A DNA stretch of 64,000 nucleotides, taken from assembly GCA_009692585.1 (NCBI GenBank), contig SHYX01000014.1, positions 1-64,000 of the forward strand, in the 5' to 3' direction. The notes beneath the pieces are model-generated. The model was not told the DNA's origin, made no database searches, and saw only the letters and a list, made by a program, of their open reading frames with translations. The position numbers were made by a program, and so were the translations under genes. Origin of the DNA: Myxococcales bacterium. GTDB taxonomy: Bacteria > Myxococcota > UBA796 > SXON01. Position 1 is the stretch's first letter, and every line of letters begins with the position of its first letter. This document shows, in pieces, positions 39,090-50,067 of this stretch.

Positions 39090-40879
39090 CAGTCCTTCTC
39101 CGTTTCGCGGCCAGCAACCCGCACCCGCGGCCGACCGTCGACCACCGAGTCCACCAGCCGGGCCGCGGCCTCCGCGGACAACTCGCCCGACGATGATTCC
39201 GGCGCGTCGACTGCAGCCGGAGCGCCCTCCCCGGTGTCGGGCGCGCCGCTCGGATCCCCTGCGGGGCTGCCTTGGGGGGGCTCCTCTCCCGATTGCGCCT
39301 CCAGCACGCCGCCATCGCCAGGTTCGGAGCCGGCTTCGGGCTCGCCCTGCTGGCCCGGCTGACCGTCCGCACCGGGCTGACCCTCGTCGCTCGGTTGTCC
39401 TTGTTCGCCCGAGTCGCCCTCCCCCTGTCCAGGGTCGCCATCGGGGGGAGGCTGCTGCTCGCGCAGGGCGACCTCCTTCTTCACCGCCTCGAAGTTCTTG
39501 GCGGCGCTCTTGATCTCCGGAGCGGCGGTGCGGACGGTGTCGTAGAGGTTGAGCGCTCGCTCCAGCCGACCGTCGGCGTAGGCGCTGTTTCCTGCGTTGT
39601 ACCGATGGGTACCCGCGTGCTCAGGGTCGTTTTCGGCCAAGGACAGGTACAGCTGCTCCGCCTCGCGGAAACGCCCCTTCCGATAAAGCGACTCGGCAAG
39701 CGCCTGGCCGACCTCGATGTCGCGGACGTCCTGCACCCGAGCCTGCCCGAGCTGTTCGGCCGCGGTGCTCCAGTCCTTGGCGCGCCAGGCCGCGAGCCCT
39801 TCTTCGCGCGGGCCGGCAAGGGCGGGGCCCGGGGCGGCGAGTAGAGCCACGAGCACGAACGCCGCGGCAGCCCCCGTGCGCCGCGCGCGGGGACCGATGC
39901 CGAAGAACGCCAACGCCGCGAGCGCCAAGAGCCCGGCGGCCAGCGGCCATTGATAAACTTCGTTCGGAATCTTCTCCCGGTGGAGGTCGCGCTCCTTCGC
40001 CTCCAGTCTGGCGCGGATCTCTCCTTCGTACAGCCCCGCCACGTCGTCGCTCCCCGCCACCGCCTCTACGTACGCGCCCCCCGTCGCCGCGGCCAGCGCG
40101 CGCAGCCCCCCGGGCTCCAGCCGACTGAGAACGATCGCGCCCGAACGGTCCTTTTTGAACCCACCCTCCGGCAGCGGAATTGGCGCGCCACCGGCGTCGC
40201 CGACGCCCAGCCCGTACACGAGCGCGCCCGCCTCCTTCGCCCGCGCCGCAGCCGCGGCGAGCGCCTCGGGAGGGTCGTGGAACTCACCATCGCTGACGAT
40301 CAACACCGCCTTCCCGGCCCCGCCGCCGCGGGTGAGCATCTGGGTGGCGGTGTCGAGTCCCTGGGCCATGGCGGTCCCTTGCGCCGCGATCGTCGTGGTC
40401 GACGAGTCGGCGAGCGCCCACACGAAGGTGCCATAGTCGGTGGTCAAGGGCGTTCGAAGGTACGCGCCGTTGGCGACGAGTACGAGTCCCACGCGGTCGC
40501 CGCGCAGCAAGCCCACGAAATCGATGACCTCGCGCCGCGCGCGCTCCATGCGAGACGGCGACACGTCTTCTGCGTCCATCGAACGCGACACGTCGAGGAC
40601 GACGACGATGTCGACGCCCTTTCCCCGTCGCTGCACCCACTGGTGCCCCAGTTGGGGCCGGGCCGCAGCAAGGCTGATCATCAACACGGCGACGACAGCC
40701 GTGACCGCCTGGACGCTTCGCGCGCGGCCGAGACCCGGGGACACCAGCGCGGCGTAGGCCTCTGCGGAGAACACGCGCGCGATCGTGTCACGACGCCTAC
40801 GTCCAGCCCAGACGAGGAGGAGGCCGATCGCGGGGGTGAACACCAGGAGCCAGAAGAGGCCCGGCGAGGCGAAGATCAT
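39086..40879 (-). CDS. batB: BatB-BatC fusion: VWA domain plus TPR protein
   Basis: 597 residues from the ATG at 40879, in an ATGA overlap with batA. N-terminal TM helices flank a von Willebrand A domain with MIDAS 'VLDVSRSMDAED' (DxSxS), 'TTDYGTFVWALAD' and 'VLIVSDGEFHDP'. A TM pair near 310-350 then leads to a BatC-like TPR domain ('EEGLAAWRAKDWSTAAEQLGQARVQD', 'HRYNAGNSAYADGRLERALNLYDTV'). The last ~120 residues are Gly/Gln/Pro/Glu low-complexity. BatB and BatC are separate in Bacteroides; here they form one chain. Confidence 0.9.
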   Translation of the reverse strand: MIFASPGLFWLLVFTPAIGLLLVWAGRRRRDTIARVFSAEAYAALVSPGLGRARSVQAVTAVVAVLMISLAAARPQLGHQWVQRRGKGVDIVVVLDVSRSMDAEDVSPSRMERARREVIDFVGLLRGDRVGLVLVANGAYLRTPLTTDYGTFVWALADSSTTTIAAQGTAMAQGLDTATQMLTRGGGAGKAVLIVSDGEFHDPPEALAAAAARAKEAGALVYGLGVGDAGGAPIPLPEGGFKKDRSGAIVLSRLEPGGLRALAAATGGAYVEAVAGSDDVAGLYEGEIRARLEAKERDLHREKIPNEVYQWPLAAGLLALAALAFFGIGPRARRTGAAAAFVLVALLAAPGPALAGPREEGLAAWRAKDWSTAAEQLGQARVQDVRDIEVGQALAESLYRKGRFREAEQLYLSLAENDPEHAGTHRYNAGNSAYADGRLERALNLYDTVRTAAPEIKSAAKNFEAVKKEVALREQQPPPDGDPGQGEGDSGEQGQPSDEGQPGADGQPGQQGEPEAGSEPGDGGVLEAQSGEEPPQGSPAGDPSGAPDTGEGAPAAVDAPESSSGELSAEAAARLVDSVVDGRPRVRVAGRETEKDW

Positions 40880-41847
40880 GGAATCCTCCGCAGCAGCGTC
40901 GAGCCCACGATCAGGTCCAGCAGCAACAGCGTGAGCGCAGGGCCCAGCCACCACAGGAAGAGCTCGTCGCGGTGGACGTATTCCTTCACCCTCGCCGTCG
41001 ACGGCTCGAGTTCGTCGATGCGGGCGTACACCGCAGCGAGCGCGCGGGTATCGGTGGCGCGGAAGTACTGGCCGCCCGTCACCGAAGCGATCTGGCCGAG
41101 TGTGCGTTCATCCACCTCGGCCCCGGCGGCGCTGAACATGCCGAGGAGCCCGGACGGCGCGCCGCTGGCCCCGACCCCGATGGTGTACACCCGGATGCCG
41201 AGAGCGGCCGCCGCCTCCGCGGCGAGCACCGGGTCAATCTGGCCCGAGTTGGACTTGCCGTCGGTCACCAGGATGATGACCTTGCTCGGCGCCTTCAGTT
41301 CCTTGAGCCGCTTCGACGCAACCGCGATCGCATCGCCCACGGCAGTCGCGGACTTGCCGGCGAGGCCCACCTCGAGTTGCCCGATGAAGTCGTCGAGGCC
41401 CACGTGGTCGAGGGTGAGTGGCACCTGGGTGAAGGCCTCCTCGCCGAACACCACCAACGCGATCCGGTCGTTGGGCCGCTGATCCACGAACTCGGCCATC
41501 ACCCGCTGCCCGGCCTGCAGGCGGGTGAGGCGGGTGGCGCCCAACCCCATGTCATCCGCCCGCATCGAGCCCGACGTGTCGATCGCCAGCACGATGTCGA
41601 CGCCTTCGCTCTCTCGCTCGGTCTCGCGCATCACCCGTTGGGGCCGCGCGAGCGCCACCAGCACCAGCACCAGCACGGCCGACTGCGCGAGCGCCGGAAC
41701 CCAGGCCAGGTTCGACCGCCACGATCGGCCGCCTCGCATCGCCGAGAACGACGAGAAACGAAGCGCCCAGGGCCGAAAAAGACCCACGACCGGCAGCACC
41801 GCGAGCGGGAGCGCCAGGAACCACAGCGGCGACGCCCACTCAAGCAC
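40876..41847 (-). CDS. batA: BatA VWA-domain membrane protein
   Basis: 323 residues. Two N-terminal TM helices ('PLWFLALPLAVLPVVGLF', 'LAQSAVLVLVLVALARP'), the VWA domain with intact MIDAS 'IVLAIDTSGSMRADD', 'DRIALVVFGEEAFTQVPLTLD', 'IILVTDGKSNSG', and a C-terminal TM helix ('LFLWWLGPALTLLLLDLIVG'). The arrangement is that of BatA. It overlaps the upstream gene by eight bases and batBC by four. Confidence 0.92.
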   Translation of the reverse strand: MLEWASPLWFLALPLAVLPVVGLFRPWALRFSSFSAMRGGRSWRSNLAWVPALAQSAVLVLVLVALARPQRVMRETERESEGVDIVLAIDTSGSMRADDMGLGATRLTRLQAGQRVMAEFVDQRPNDRIALVVFGEEAFTQVPLTLDHVGLDDFIGQLEVGLAGKSATAVGDAIAVASKRLKELKAPSKVIILVTDGKSNSGQIDPVLAAEAAAALGIRVYTIGVGASGAPSGLLGMFSAAGAEVDERTLGQIASVTGGQYFRATDTRALAAVYARIDELEPSTARVKEYVHRDELFLWWLGPALTLLLLDLIVGSTLLRRIP

Positions 41848-42604
41848 GCCGCACCGGGCAGACGATCGCGTAGAAGTCGTGGTCGAGTCGGTCGAACAGG
41901 TCGGCGTGCTCGGATCGCTCGGCGAATTTCACCAGGTCGGTCGCCGACAGGAGCCTCCGCGCCGCATCAAGTTCGGCCGCGGTGACGTATCCGGCGAGCA
42001 CATCCAGGATTTCGCGGCGTGTACGCTGCGTCGCCGGGAAACGCAGATCGGCGTCGAGCCACGTGCGGAAGATGTCCGACATCTGACCCGCCACCTGTTC
42101 CGGACGAAGACCGGTCCGGGAGCGGAGCGCCACCCAGGCACGGTGGGCAACGAGGTGCGCAGGCATGGGCGCGGGGGCAGGTGGGACGGGCTTGAGCCGC
42201 TTCCACGCCCAGGCCGCAACGGCCAGGGCCGCCGCGAGCACGACCAGCGAGGCGGCAACCCACGGCCACACCGGTGGTGCCGGCGGTGGAAGCTGCTGCA
42301 GTTCGTCCATCGGCCCTCCCGTCGGGCCGTCCACACCGATGTCGACGAAGATCCGAACCGCCTCGCCTCCCGGCGGGGAAACGGTCACGATGTAGCTGCC
42401 ATCGGCACCGGAGAGCGTCCACTGCCCCTCGCTGCCATCGGCCACGACCATGCCGGTGCTGCCCTCGACGGTTGAGCCTGGCGGCGCGCGAAGCGCGATG
42501 GCGCCGCCGGACGACGCCCTCCGCGCGTCGACGTACACGGCCGCCGCGGGCGCCTCGAGAAGCAGGGGCGCCTCGCACGCCAATAACCACAGCAACACCG
42601 TCAT
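41840..42604 (-). CDS. DUF4381-like membrane protein of the bat operon
   Basis: 254 residues; start overlaps the DUF58 stop by one base (TGATG). N-terminus 'MTVLLWLLACEAP' looks like a lipoprotein signal. An Ig-like beta domain follows (~20-95), then a TM helix at ~113-131 ('WVAASLVVLAAALAVAAWAW') and a cytoplasmic helical domain ('HRAWVALRSRTGLRPEQVAGQMSDIFRTWLDADLRFPATQRTRREILD...LLSATDLVKFAERSEHAD') that matches the cytoplasmic half of DUF4381/BatD-associated proteins. It would link the VWA proteins to MoxR at the membrane. Confidence 0.75.
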   Translation of the reverse strand: MTVLLWLLACEAPLLLEAPAAAVYVDARRASSGGAIALRAPPGSTVEGSTGMVVADGSEGQWTLSGADGSYIVTVSPPGGEAVRIFVDIGVDGPTGGPMDELQQLPPPAPPVWPWVAASLVVLAAALAVAAWAWKRLKPVPPAPAPMPAHLVAHRAWVALRSRTGLRPEQVAGQMSDIFRTWLDADLRFPATQRTRREILDVLAGYVTAAELDAARRLLSATDLVKFAERSEHADLFDRLDHDFYAIVCPVRRA

Positions 42605-43458
42605 CAGCGCGTCCGAAAGTGGGTGTGCATGCGTTGGAAGGCGTCATCCGCGGTGCTCACCGCGCTGACACGCACCCCGAGGCGGCGCAAATTCGCAAGC
42701 CGACGTTCGATCGACACGTCCGCCGCCCACCGGCGGGCGTCCACGGTGCGAAGCGCGCCGGTCTCGGCGTCCGCCACAGTGACCAACCCGACCTCTGGAA
42801 CTCCAGCTTCCGCAGGGTCATGCACCAGGAAGGCGTGGACGCGATGTCGCTTTTGGAGAACCCGCAAGGCGTCCACCCAGGTGTCGGGACCCAGGAAGTC
42901 GGACACGATGACCACGGCCGCGCGCCGCTTGAGCACCGTCTGCGCCTTGACGATGGCGGCGTGGAGGTTGGTGCCTCGGTCCCGTTGGACGGACTCGTAG
43001 ACGGTCCGGATGACCGACCACGCGTGGCCCCGCGTCTTCCGGGGCGGCAGGTACTGCTCGATCCCGTCGGAGAACGTGATCAGGCCGACGCGATCGCTGC
43101 TACGGAGCGCGGCGTAGCTGAGTGCGCCAGCCACACGCGCGATCTGTAGCCGTTTGTCGGTGCGGCCGTCACGCCCACCCCCGCCGAACCGGACGGATCC
43201 CGATCGATCGACGACGAGGAGCATGGTGAGCTCGCGCTCCTCGCGGAAGATCTTCAAGAAGGGATCGCCCGTTCGCGCGGTGACATTCCAATCGATGCGG
43301 CGAACATCGTCTCCCGGCGAGTACGGGCGAACCTCCTCGAACTCCATGCCCGAACCCCGGAACGCCGAGCGGTACTCACCGGCCAGGAGCGCGTCGACCC
43401 GCCGCCCAACCTGGGCATGGAGGCGGCCTATCTGTCGTAGCTCATCGGGAGTCAGCAA
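42604..43458 (-). CDS. DUF58 family protein (VWA-like)
   Basis: 284 residues from the TTG at 43458, with GAGG upstream. Family signature 'EYRSAFRGSGMEFEEVRPYSPGDDVRRIDWNVTARTGDPFLKIFREERELTMLLVVDRSGS' is complete, and the second half is a VWA-like fold ('VGLITFSDGIEQYLPPRK', 'VVIVSDFLG'). DUF58 proteins are encoded directly after moxR in most genomes and are believed to be MoxR partners or clients. Nine bases after the moxR stop. Confidence 0.93.
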   Translation of the reverse strand: MLTPDELRQIGRLHAQVGRRVDALLAGEYRSAFRGSGMEFEEVRPYSPGDDVRRIDWNVTARTGDPFLKIFREERELTMLLVVDRSGSVRFGGGGRDGRTDKRLQIARVAGALSYAALRSSDRVGLITFSDGIEQYLPPRKTRGHAWSVIRTVYESVQRDRGTNLHAAIVKAQTVLKRRAAVVIVSDFLGPDTWVDALRVLQKRHRVHAFLVHDPAEAGVPEVGLVTVADAETGALRTVDARRWAADVSIERRLANLRRLGVRVSAVSTADDAFQRMHTHFRTR

Positions 43459-43467
43459 GGCCGGACC

Positions 43468-44463
43468 TCAGGGCGTCCGGACCGACGCGAGCACCTCGCG
43501 CACGACCGCGTCCGCAGACAGCCCCTCTGCCTCGGCCTCGTACGTGAGCAGGAGCCGGTGCCTCAGTACGTCGGGCGCGATCTCCTTCACATCGTCCGGC
43601 GTGGCGAAGTCCCTGCCATCCAAGAGCGCGATCGCACGAGCCGCCGCCGCGAGCGAGATCGTTGCGCGCGGAGACGCGCCGTACTGGACGAAGCGCGCGA
43701 GCTTGGCGGAGATGGTGCCCGGCTGTCGCGTTGCGTGCACCAGACCTACAATATAGCTCTGAAGAACCGGCTTGAGCGTCACCCGGCGACACAGCTCCTG
43801 CAATTCGAGCAGTCGCGCCGGCGTAAGCACGGAGCCGACGCGCTCCGCCGGCCGACTGCTACGCTCCAAGATCAGGCGCTCTTCGTCGACCGATGGATAG
43901 GTCACCAACAGCTTCATCATGAACCGGTCGACCTGCGCTTCGGGCAGGGGGTAGGTGCCCTCCTGCTCGATCGGATTCTGCGTCGCCAGGACGAGGAAGG
44001 GGGCCGGAAGTGGGTGCGTGTCGTCGGCGAGCGTCACCTGCCTCTCCTGCATCGCTTCGAGCAGCGCGCTCTGCACCTTGGCCGGCGCGCGATTGATCTC
44101 GTCGGCGAGGACGATATTCGCGAAGATCGGCCCCTTCTTCGTGGTGAAGCTCATGTCGCGTGGGTTGTAGATCTGAGTCCCCACCAGGTCGGCGGGGAGC
44201 AGGTCCGGCGTGAACTGGATCCGCGCGAAGCTACCCGAGATGGCGCCCGCCAACGCCTTGATGGCGGTGGTCTTCGCGAGGCCCGGGACCCCCTCCACCA
44301 GCAGGTGGCCGTCGGCGAGGAGCGCGACGAGCATCCTGTCCACCAAGTACCGTTGGCCGACCAGCACCCGGCCTACCTCCGTCCGCACGCGCGCGACCTC
44401 CGTCGCGGCGGCTGCGATCTCGCCCTCGTTCGGTGGCGCGGCCACCCCAGATTCGTTGCTCAC
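43468..44463 (-). CDS. moxR: MoxR-family AAA+ ATPase
   Basis: 331 residues, GTG start with AGGAG upstream. Walker A 'GVPGLAKTT', Walker B 'VLADEINRAP', sensor 1 'VLATQNPIEQEGTYPLPEAQVDRF' and the MoxR-type lid domain are all present. MoxR ATPases act as chaperones that activate VWA-domain proteins; the six following genes supply the DUF58, DUF4381-like and Bat partners. First gene of the seven-gene operon. Confidence 0.96.
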   Translation of the reverse strand: MSNESGVAAPPNEGEIAAAATEVARVRTEVGRVLVGQRYLVDRMLVALLADGHLLVEGVPGLAKTTAIKALAGAISGSFARIQFTPDLLPADLVGTQIYNPRDMSFTTKKGPIFANIVLADEINRAPAKVQSALLEAMQERQVTLADDTHPLPAPFLVLATQNPIEQEGTYPLPEAQVDRFMMKLLVTYPSVDEERLILERSSRPAERVGSVLTPARLLELQELCRRVTLKPVLQSYIVGLVHATRQPGTISAKLARFVQYGASPRATISLAAAARAIALLDGRDFATPDDVKEIAPDVLRHRLLLTYEAEAEGLSADAVVREVLASVRTP

Positions 44464-44528
44464 GGCCTCTCCTGGCGCCAGCCCATAGCGCGGTCATGGG
44501 CGGGTGACGCCGCCTCGGTGACAGGGGT

Positions 44529-45638
44529 TTACGACCCGAACCCCTTGAAGACCGCTCCCCAGAAGCTGCGGTCGCGAATCTTGACGCCCTGCGCCTTTGC
44601 CAAATCGCGGAGGAGCTCCTCTTCGCGTGCGGACAGTTGCCGCGGCACATCGACCACCAGCTGCACCAGCTGGTCCCCTCGCCCACGACCATGGATCGCC
44701 GAGACCCCCTTGCCCCGCATGGTGATGACCTTGCCGGAGGGCGTGCCGTGTTCGATCGCCAGGGTCTCCTCGCCGTCCACGGTGGGGACCACCAGCTCTC
44801 CACCCAAGACCGCGAGCACGTAGGGGATGGTGCGACGAACGATGATGTTCGTACCGTCACGCTTCAACACATCGTGCTCCGCCACCCGGATGGTGACGTA
44901 CAGATCGCCGGCGGGGCCCCCGGGCTCCCCGGCCTCACCCTTGCCGGTGAGGCGAAGCTGCATGCCCTCGTCCACGCCGGCGGGGATGTTGACCTTTAGC
45001 TTCTCTTCGCGCCGCGTTCGCCCGGTGCCCGTGCATCCTCCGCAGGGGTCACGGACGACCTTCCCCCGCCCGTTGCACCCGGGACAGACCGTACGGATGC
45101 GTAGAAACATCTGCGCCTGTTGCACCACCTCACCGGCGCCCCGACACGTCCCGCAGGTCTGCGGCTCTGAGCCGGCGCGCGCCCCACTGCCAGCGCATTG
45201 CTGGCAGCTGTCGTGCTTGGGGTAACTGATCTCCTTCTCGACCCCCTTGACCGCCTCGATGAACTCGATGGTCAGCGGATACTCAAGGTCCGCGCCCCGC
45301 CGGGGTCCACGTTGGCCACCAGCACCTCGAAATCCGAAAAGATCCCCGAAGATATCGGCGAAGTGGCTGAAAACGTCCTCAGAGCTCTGAAACCCGCTGT
45401 TCATTCCGGCGCCGCGCAGGCCCTCGTGGCCGAAGCGGTCGTACATCTGTCGCTTCTGCTCATCTCCCAGTATCTCGTAGCTCTCCGCGACCTCCTTGAA
45501 GCGGGCCTCCGCTTCCCTGTCCCCGGGATTCTTGTCCGGATGCAACTTCATCGCGAGCGCGCGAAAGGCCTTCTTGATCTCGGCCTGAGAGGCATCCCGG
45601 GCGACGCCTAGCACCTCATAGTACTCGCGCTTCGCCAT
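44529..45638 (-). CDS. dnaJ: chaperone DnaJ
   Basis: 369 residues. J domain with HPD at residues 33-35, a Gly/Phe-rich segment ('GFQSSEDVFSHFADIFGDLFGFRG'), four zinc-binding CxxCxGxG repeats ('CQQCAGSG', 'CGTCRGAG', 'CPGCNGRG', 'CGGCTGTG') and C-terminal substrate-binding domains. Full-length class A Hsp40. It lies four bases after dnaK on the same strand; grpE is not adjacent. Confidence 0.97.
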   Translation of the reverse strand: MAKREYYEVLGVARDASQAEIKKAFRALAMKLHPDKNPGDREAEARFKEVAESYEILGDEQKRQMYDRFGHEGLRGAGMNSGFQSSEDVFSHFADIFGDLFGFRGAGGQRGPRRGADLEYPLTIEFIEAVKGVEKEISYPKHDSCQQCAGSGARAGSEPQTCGTCRGAGEVVQQAQMFLRIRTVCPGCNGRGKVVRDPCGGCTGTGRTRREEKLKVNIPAGVDEGMQLRLTGKGEAGEPGGPAGDLYVTIRVAEHDVLKRDGTNIIVRRTIPYVLAVLGGELVVPTVDGEETLAIEHGTPSGKVITMRGKGVSAIHGRGRGDQLVQLVVDVPRQLSAREEELLRDLAKAQGVKIRDRSFWGAVFKGFGS

Positions 45639-45642
45639 CCGC

Positions 45643-47538
45643 TCAGGTTTCCTCGAAGTCGGCGTCGATCACGTCGTCGCGTTTTGCGCCGCCGCCTGGA
45701 GGAGGGCCACCCGTCGCTTCACCGTCCGGCGTGGCGCCAGCGGCGCTGTACGCCGCCTCGCCCATCTTCATGCTCGCCTGTTGCAACTTGTCGAAGGCAC
45801 CCTTGAGCCGGGCCGCGTCGTCACTGTCCAGGGCGCTACGGGCCTCACCGAGCGCCGCTTCGACGGTGCTGACTTCGGCCGCGGGCATCTTGTCTTTGCT
45901 CTCGCGGAGGAGTTTGTCGACCTGATAGACCAGATTATCCAGGTTGTTCCTAGCCTCGATGGTCTCACGGCGAGCCTTGTCGCCCGATTCGTTCGCGGCC
46001 GCTTCCTTGACCAGGCGCTCCACGTCGTCTTTGGACAGGCCGCCGGAGGTCTGGATGGTGACCTTCTGCTCACGCCCGGTGGCCTTGTCCTTGGCCTTGA
46101 CGTTCACGATCCCGTTGGCGTCGATGTCGAAGGTGACCTCCACCTGAGGACCGCCGCGCGGTGCCGGCGCGATGCCATCCAGTCGGAAGTTGGCGAGCGA
46201 CCGGTTGTCCTTCGCAAGCGGGCGTTCTCCCTGGTATACCTGAACATCGACCGCCGTCTGGCCATCGGCCGCCGTGGAGAATGTCTCGCTCTTGGACACC
46301 GGAATCGTCGTGTTGCGGGCGATGAGGACGGTCAACACCCCGCCCAACGTCTCGATGCCGAGCGAGAGCGGCGTGACGTCGAGCAGGAGCATGTCGGTGA
46401 CATCGCCGCCCAACACACCACCCTGCACGGCGGCACCGACCGCCACCACCTCGTCGGGGTTTACCGAACGATTTGGCTCGCGACCGAAGAGTTTCTTCAC
46501 CTTGTCCTGCACCATCGGGATGCGCGTGCTTCCACCGACGAGCACCACCTCGTGGATGTCCGAGGCGCTCAACTTGGCGTCCTTGAGCGCCTGCCGGCAG
46601 GGCGCCATCGTACGTTCGATGACCGCCTCGATCATCTGCTCGAACCGGCTGCGCGCGAGGGTTCGCTCCAGGTGCTTGGCGCCGGTGGCATCGCCGGCCA
46701 GGAAGGGCAGGCTGATCTGGGTGCTCAGGCCGGCGCTGAGCTCGATCTTCGCCTTCTCGGCGGCATCCTTGAGGCGTTGGAGGATCATCTTGTCGTTGCT
46801 GACGTCGATTCCGGTGTCAGCCTTGAATTCCCTGGCCAACCAGTCGATCAGGATGTTGTCGATGTCGTCGCCGCCAAGGTGAGTGTCGCCCGCGGTGGAC
46901 CGCACCTCGACGATGTTCTCGCCCACGTCGAGCACCGACACGTCGAAGGTGCCGCCGCCGAAGTCGTACACCACGATCGTCTGGTCCTTTTTCTTCTTGT
47001 CGAAGCCATAGGCCAGCGCCGCCGCGGTGGGTTCGTTGATGATGCGCTTGACGTCGAGTCCGGCGATACGGCCGGCGTCCTTGGTGGCCTGGCGTTGGGC
47101 GTCGTTGAAGTACGCCGGAACCGTGATGACCGCTTCGGTGACCGGTTCACCGAGGTAGCGCTCGGCCTCCCGCTTCAGCTTCTGGAGGATCATCGCGCTG
47201 ACTTCCGGGGCGCTGAACTCCTTGCCGTCGATGTCGACGCGCGGCGCACCGTCGCTGCCACGCACGAGCTTGTACGGCACGCGCTTGCCCTCCTGCTCGG
47301 CCTCCTCCCATCGCAACCCCATGAATCGCTTGATGGAGTACACCGTTCTCGTCGGGTGCAGCATCGCCTGGCGTCGGGCGGTGGCACCGACCAGCCGCTC
47401 GGATTCCTTGCCGAAGCCGACCACCGACGGGGTGGTCCGGCCACCCTCTTCGTTGATGATGACGGTCGGCGAATCGCCTTCCATGATGGCCACGACCGAA
47501 TTGGTGGTGCCGAGGTCGATTCCGATGATCTTGCCCAT
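45643..47538 (-). CDS. dnaK: molecular chaperone DnaK (Hsp70)
   Basis: 631 residues. ATPase domain begins '[18 protein letters not shown]', contains '[36 protein letters not shown]' and '[13 protein letters not shown]'; substrate domain with '[17 protein letters not shown]'; C-terminal lid ending '[13 protein letters not shown]'. Canonical length and motifs. Forms an operon with dnaJ. Upstream is the long gap shared with the divergent groES. Confidence 0.98.
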   Translation of the reverse strand: MGKIIGIDLGTTNSVVAIMEGDSPTVIINEEGGRTTPSVVGFGKESERLVGATARRQAMLHPTRTVYSIKRFMGLRWEEAEQEGKRVPYKLVRGSDGAPRVDIDGKEFSAPEVSAMILQKLKREAERYLGEPVTEAVITVPAYFNDAQRQATKDAGRIAGLDVKRIINEPTAAALAYGFDKKKKDQTIVVYDFGGGTFDVSVLDVGENIVEVRSTAGDTHLGGDDIDNILIDWLAREFKADTGIDVSNDKMILQRLKDAAEKAKIELSAGLSTQISLPFLAGDATGAKHLERTLARSRFEQMIEAVIERTMAPCRQALKDAKLSASDIHEVVLVGGSTRIPMVQDKVKKLFGREPNRSVNPDEVVAVGAAVQGGVLGGDVTDMLLLDVTPLSLGIETLGGVLTVLIARNTTIPVSKSETFSTAADGQTAVDVQVYQGERPLAKDNRSLANFRLDGIAPAPRGGPQVEVTFDIDANGIVNVKAKDKATGREQKVTIQTSGGLSKDDVERLVKEAAANESGDKARRETIEARNNLDNLVYQVDKLLRESKDKMPAAEVSTVEAALGEARSALDSDDAARLKGAFDKLQQASMKMGEAAYSAAGATPDGEATGGPPPGGGAKRDDVIDADFEET

Positions 47539-47628
47539 GCCTGGACTCCGCGCGGTGCCACCACCGCAAAACTCAGTTTCTATGCAGTCATTCGAATCGG
47601 CACCCCGGACGAGTCCGAGGACCGCGAA

Positions 47629-47656
47629 ACGCTAATCCCCGAATCCCCTCCGTCAA
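47629..47656 (-). promoter_or_regulatory. candidate sigma-70-type promoter of dnaK
   Basis: Minus strand TTGACG, 16-base spacer, TAGCGT, about 90 bases before the dnaK start. No CIRCE element (TTAGCACTC-N9-GAGTGCTAA) or clear sigma-32 box is seen nearby. Confidence 0.35.
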
Positions 47657-47900
47657 GCGCCGGCAGCCAGCGCTGCCGTTTCTGATTCCCTCGATAGGCC
47701 CCGTGGCCCCGCTGACAAGGGGGTGCGGCCCGCCCGTCCGACATGCCGATCACGGGATGGCGGGCGCCGAGTCGAAAAACGGTGCTTTCACCCTCGCGGC
47801 ATACCTCTTGCTTTCCATCCCACCGTCCCGGCGTGGGGCGTTCGTCTTCAAACCAAATAATCCGTGCCCTGACTCAACCACTCCCCACGTCGGGACCTCA
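47657..47900 (+). other. non-coding stretch between dnaK and groES promoters, possible small transcript
   Basis: Apart from short overlapping frames with poor codon use and no ribosome sites, I see no gene here. It has local inverted repeats (for example GCCCGCC at ~47727 with GGCGGGC at ~47760), an unusually AT-rich patch (CAAACCAAATAAT near 47850) and is followed at once by a strong plus-strand terminator. A small RNA or a 5' leader transcript ending there is possible; no known RNA family was recognised. Confidence 0.3.
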
Positions 47901-47936
47901 CCGCCGCCGGAATCCTCCGGCGGCGGTTTTCTTTTT
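47901..47936 (+). terminator. strong intrinsic terminator upstream of groES
   Basis: Perfect 11-bp stem CCGCCGCCGGA / TCCGGCGGCGG with ATCC loop, then TTTTCTTTTT. It points in the plus direction, yet the nearest plus-strand annotated gene upstream is several genes away, so it must end an unannotated plus-strand transcript or attenuate a long groESL leader. Confidence 0.88.
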
Positions 47937-47947
47937 GGGTCCGGCGG

Positions 47948-47979
47948 TTGACGCCGCTCCAGCCCGTGCGTAACCCCAT
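47948..47979 (+). promoter_or_regulatory. candidate groESL promoter
   Basis: TTGACG at 47948, 17-base spacer, TAACCC; the overlapping CCCCAT (47974-47979) equals the sigma-32 -10 core, but no properly spaced CTTGAA is present. Lies just after the terminator and ~75 bases before the groES start. Confidence 0.35.
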
Positions 47980-48054
47980 GCCGCTCGTGGCACCCCGGCA
48001 TCGGCCGGTGGTCCGCACACAAAAATCCTTCAGCTACAAACATAGGAGTTCAAC

Positions 48055-50035
<1,981 letters not shown>

Positions 50036-50067
50036 ACCGGTTAGGGCGCGACCCTCCCCAAGGCGCC

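Noticed and set aside
47703..47973. Two short plus-strand open frames in the dnaK-groES gap
   Set aside because: No ribosome sites, irregular codon use, mutual overlap, and both run through the intrinsic terminator hairpin.
47539..48054. CIRCE/HrcA operator or sigma-32 promoter before dnaK or groES
   Set aside because: No TTAGCACTC-N9-GAGTGCTAA inverted repeat is present, and CCCCAT at 47974 has no properly spaced CTTGAA.
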